38,457 nucleotides of DNA from F1-60-MAGs149 sp044369995 (GTDB lineage Bacteria; Actinomycetota; Thermoleophilia; Gaiellales; F1-60-MAGs149): positions 1 through 38,457 of the forward strand of contig JBILWG010000004.1 of the NCBI GenBank assembly GCA_044369995.1, given 5' to 3'. The number at the start of each line of letters is the position of its first letter. Within the stretch, counting starts at the first letter, position 1. This document shows positions 37,916 through 38,457 of this stretch, piece by piece. Under the pieces are notes generated by a model that was not told the DNA's origin, searched no databases, and saw only the letters and a program-made list of their open reading frames with translations. Position numbers and translations under genes: made by a program.

Positions 37916-38457
37916 GTGCGTTCGACGCGTTGATCGGCGAGGGCTCCGTCCCGATCGACGGCGGTTTCGCGACGGAGCTCGAGGCGATGGACTACGACCT
38001 GTCGAGCGATCTCTGGTCGGCGCGTCTGCTGCAGGACGGCCCCGCTGCCGTCGAGGCGGTGCACCTCAACTACCTGCGGGCCGGCGCGCGCGCGGTGATC
38101 ACCGCCTCGTACCAGGCCAGCCAGGAGACGTTCGCGACCGCCGGCATCCCCGCGTCGGATGCGGATCGCCTGTTGGCCGCGAGCGTCACGCTGGCGCAAT
38201 CCGCACGTGCGACGTTCGAGCGCGAGCAGCCCGCCGCGCCCGTCACGCTCGTCGCCGCCTCGCTCGGTCCGTACGGCGCGATGCTGGCCAACGGGCAGGA
38301 GTACACCGGTGACTACGAGGGTGCCGGCGTCGAGGAGATCCTCCGCTTCCACCGCCCGCGCGTCGCCGCCCTGCTCGGCCCCGACCCCGATGTGCTGGCG
38401 TGGGAGACGATCCCGAACCTGCTCGAGGCCGACGCGATCGCCCGGCTGCAGGGGGAG
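37912..38457 (+). CDS. homocysteine S-methyltransferase, 3' end cut by window edge
   Basis: Transfers a methyl group from S-methylmethionine or a similar donor to homocysteine, forming methionine (MmuM/BHMT family, zinc-dependent). I translated from the ATG at 37912: 182 codons are open to the window edge. The N-terminal IDGGFATELEAMDYDLSSDLWSARLL and the following HLNYLRAGARAVITASYQAS are hallmark segments, and SLGPYGAMLANGQEYTGDY and WETIPNLLEA follow. The C-terminal GGCC zinc motif lies beyond the edge. It is translated through a 4-nt overlap with the upstream flavoprotein gene. Confidence 0.9.
   Translation, partial: MSAFDALIGEGSVPIDGGFATELEAMDYDLSSDLWSARLLQDGPAAVEAVHLNYLRAGARAVITASYQASQETFATAGIPASDADRLLAASVTLAQSARATFEREQPAAPVTLVAASLGPYGAMLANGQEYTGDYEGAGVEEILRFHRPRVAALLGPDPDVLAWETIPNLLEADAIARLQGE

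Noticed and set aside
1..38457. tRNA, rRNA, CRISPR arrays, integrase or insertion sequence genes
   Set aside because: I looked through all intergenic gaps and found no cloverleaf-like sequence, regular direct repeats or transposase-like protein.

Overview
The window is about 38 kb of very GC-rich chromosomal DNA from a free-living heterotroph, most probably an actinomycete. I lean towards the Thermoleophilia (Solirubrobacterales or Gaiellales type). This rests on GC-rich codon use, GTG and TTG starts, Gram-positive style proteins (a SHOCT-domain protein, an FCD-type GntR regulator, a luciferase-like flavin oxidoreductase) and -10 boxes of the TANNNT type placed directly in front of start codons. 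The lineage call is inference; no rRNA or other phylogenetic marker is present. No tRNA, rRNA, CRISPR array, transposase or phage gene was seen. Genes are tightly packed, and the only stretch above 300 bases without an obvious gene (27762-28086) holds a 37-residue membrane ORF and a well-formed promoter/operator.

Layout: 1-3185 (minus) is a sugar-phosphate operon, pgi-gnd-pgl, cut at the left edge. 3281-6799 is an isochorismatase-fold hydrolase divergent from a two-gene operon of a histone-deacetylase-family amidohydrolase and an S9 serine peptidase. 6834-10940 (minus) has an amidohydrolase, a stand-alone Rieske protein and a CocE/NonD-type serine hydrolase in a coupled operon, followed by an OsmC-like protein. 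11003-12401 (minus) is a molybdopterin oxidoreductase with a cytochrome b membrane partner. 12402-14978 has palindromic repeats, a small SHOCT membrane protein, an HD-domain protein and a membrane-anchored beta-propeller. 15091-16691 (plus) holds RidA and a luciferase-like oxidoreductase, and 16722-17327 a lipoprotein.

17448-22889 is a catabolic unit: a fused HyuA-HyuB ATP-dependent hydantoinase/oxoprolinase with an N-carbamoylsarcosine-amidase-like hydrolase downstream, divergent from an FCD-type GntR regulator with a palindromic operator in the shared promoter region. The pairing suggests conversion of an N-methylhydantoin-like compound (creatinine route) through N-carbamoylsarcosine to sarcosine. 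22966-25083 encodes a secreted protein and a clear 5-aminolevulinate synthase. 25093-27761 (minus) is a two-component system with an unusual tandem sensor kinase. 28087-31350 (minus) carries an exo-type amidohydrolase and a Baeyer-Villiger-type flavin monooxygenase, separated by a long inverted repeat. 31454-36484 is a leucine-catabolism block: acyl-CoA dehydrogenase facing a carboxyltransferase / enoyl-CoA hydratase / biotin carboxylase operon. 36557-38457 (plus) is an FAD-dependent amine-oxidase-family protein coupled to a homocysteine S-methyltransferase cut by the right edge.

Cross-cutting observations: at least nine first-in-transcript genes have a TANNNT box 6-8 nt before the start codon and no Shine-Dalgarno, which points to widespread leaderless transcription, while operon-internal genes use Shine-Dalgarno sites or stop/start overlaps. 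TAG is the commonest stop codon (17 of 32), which is unusual at this GC. Two families of short palindromic or inverted repeats, one centred on GTCTGACCCC and one of about 21 bp that includes the TAG stops of two genes, look like non-autonomous repeat elements.
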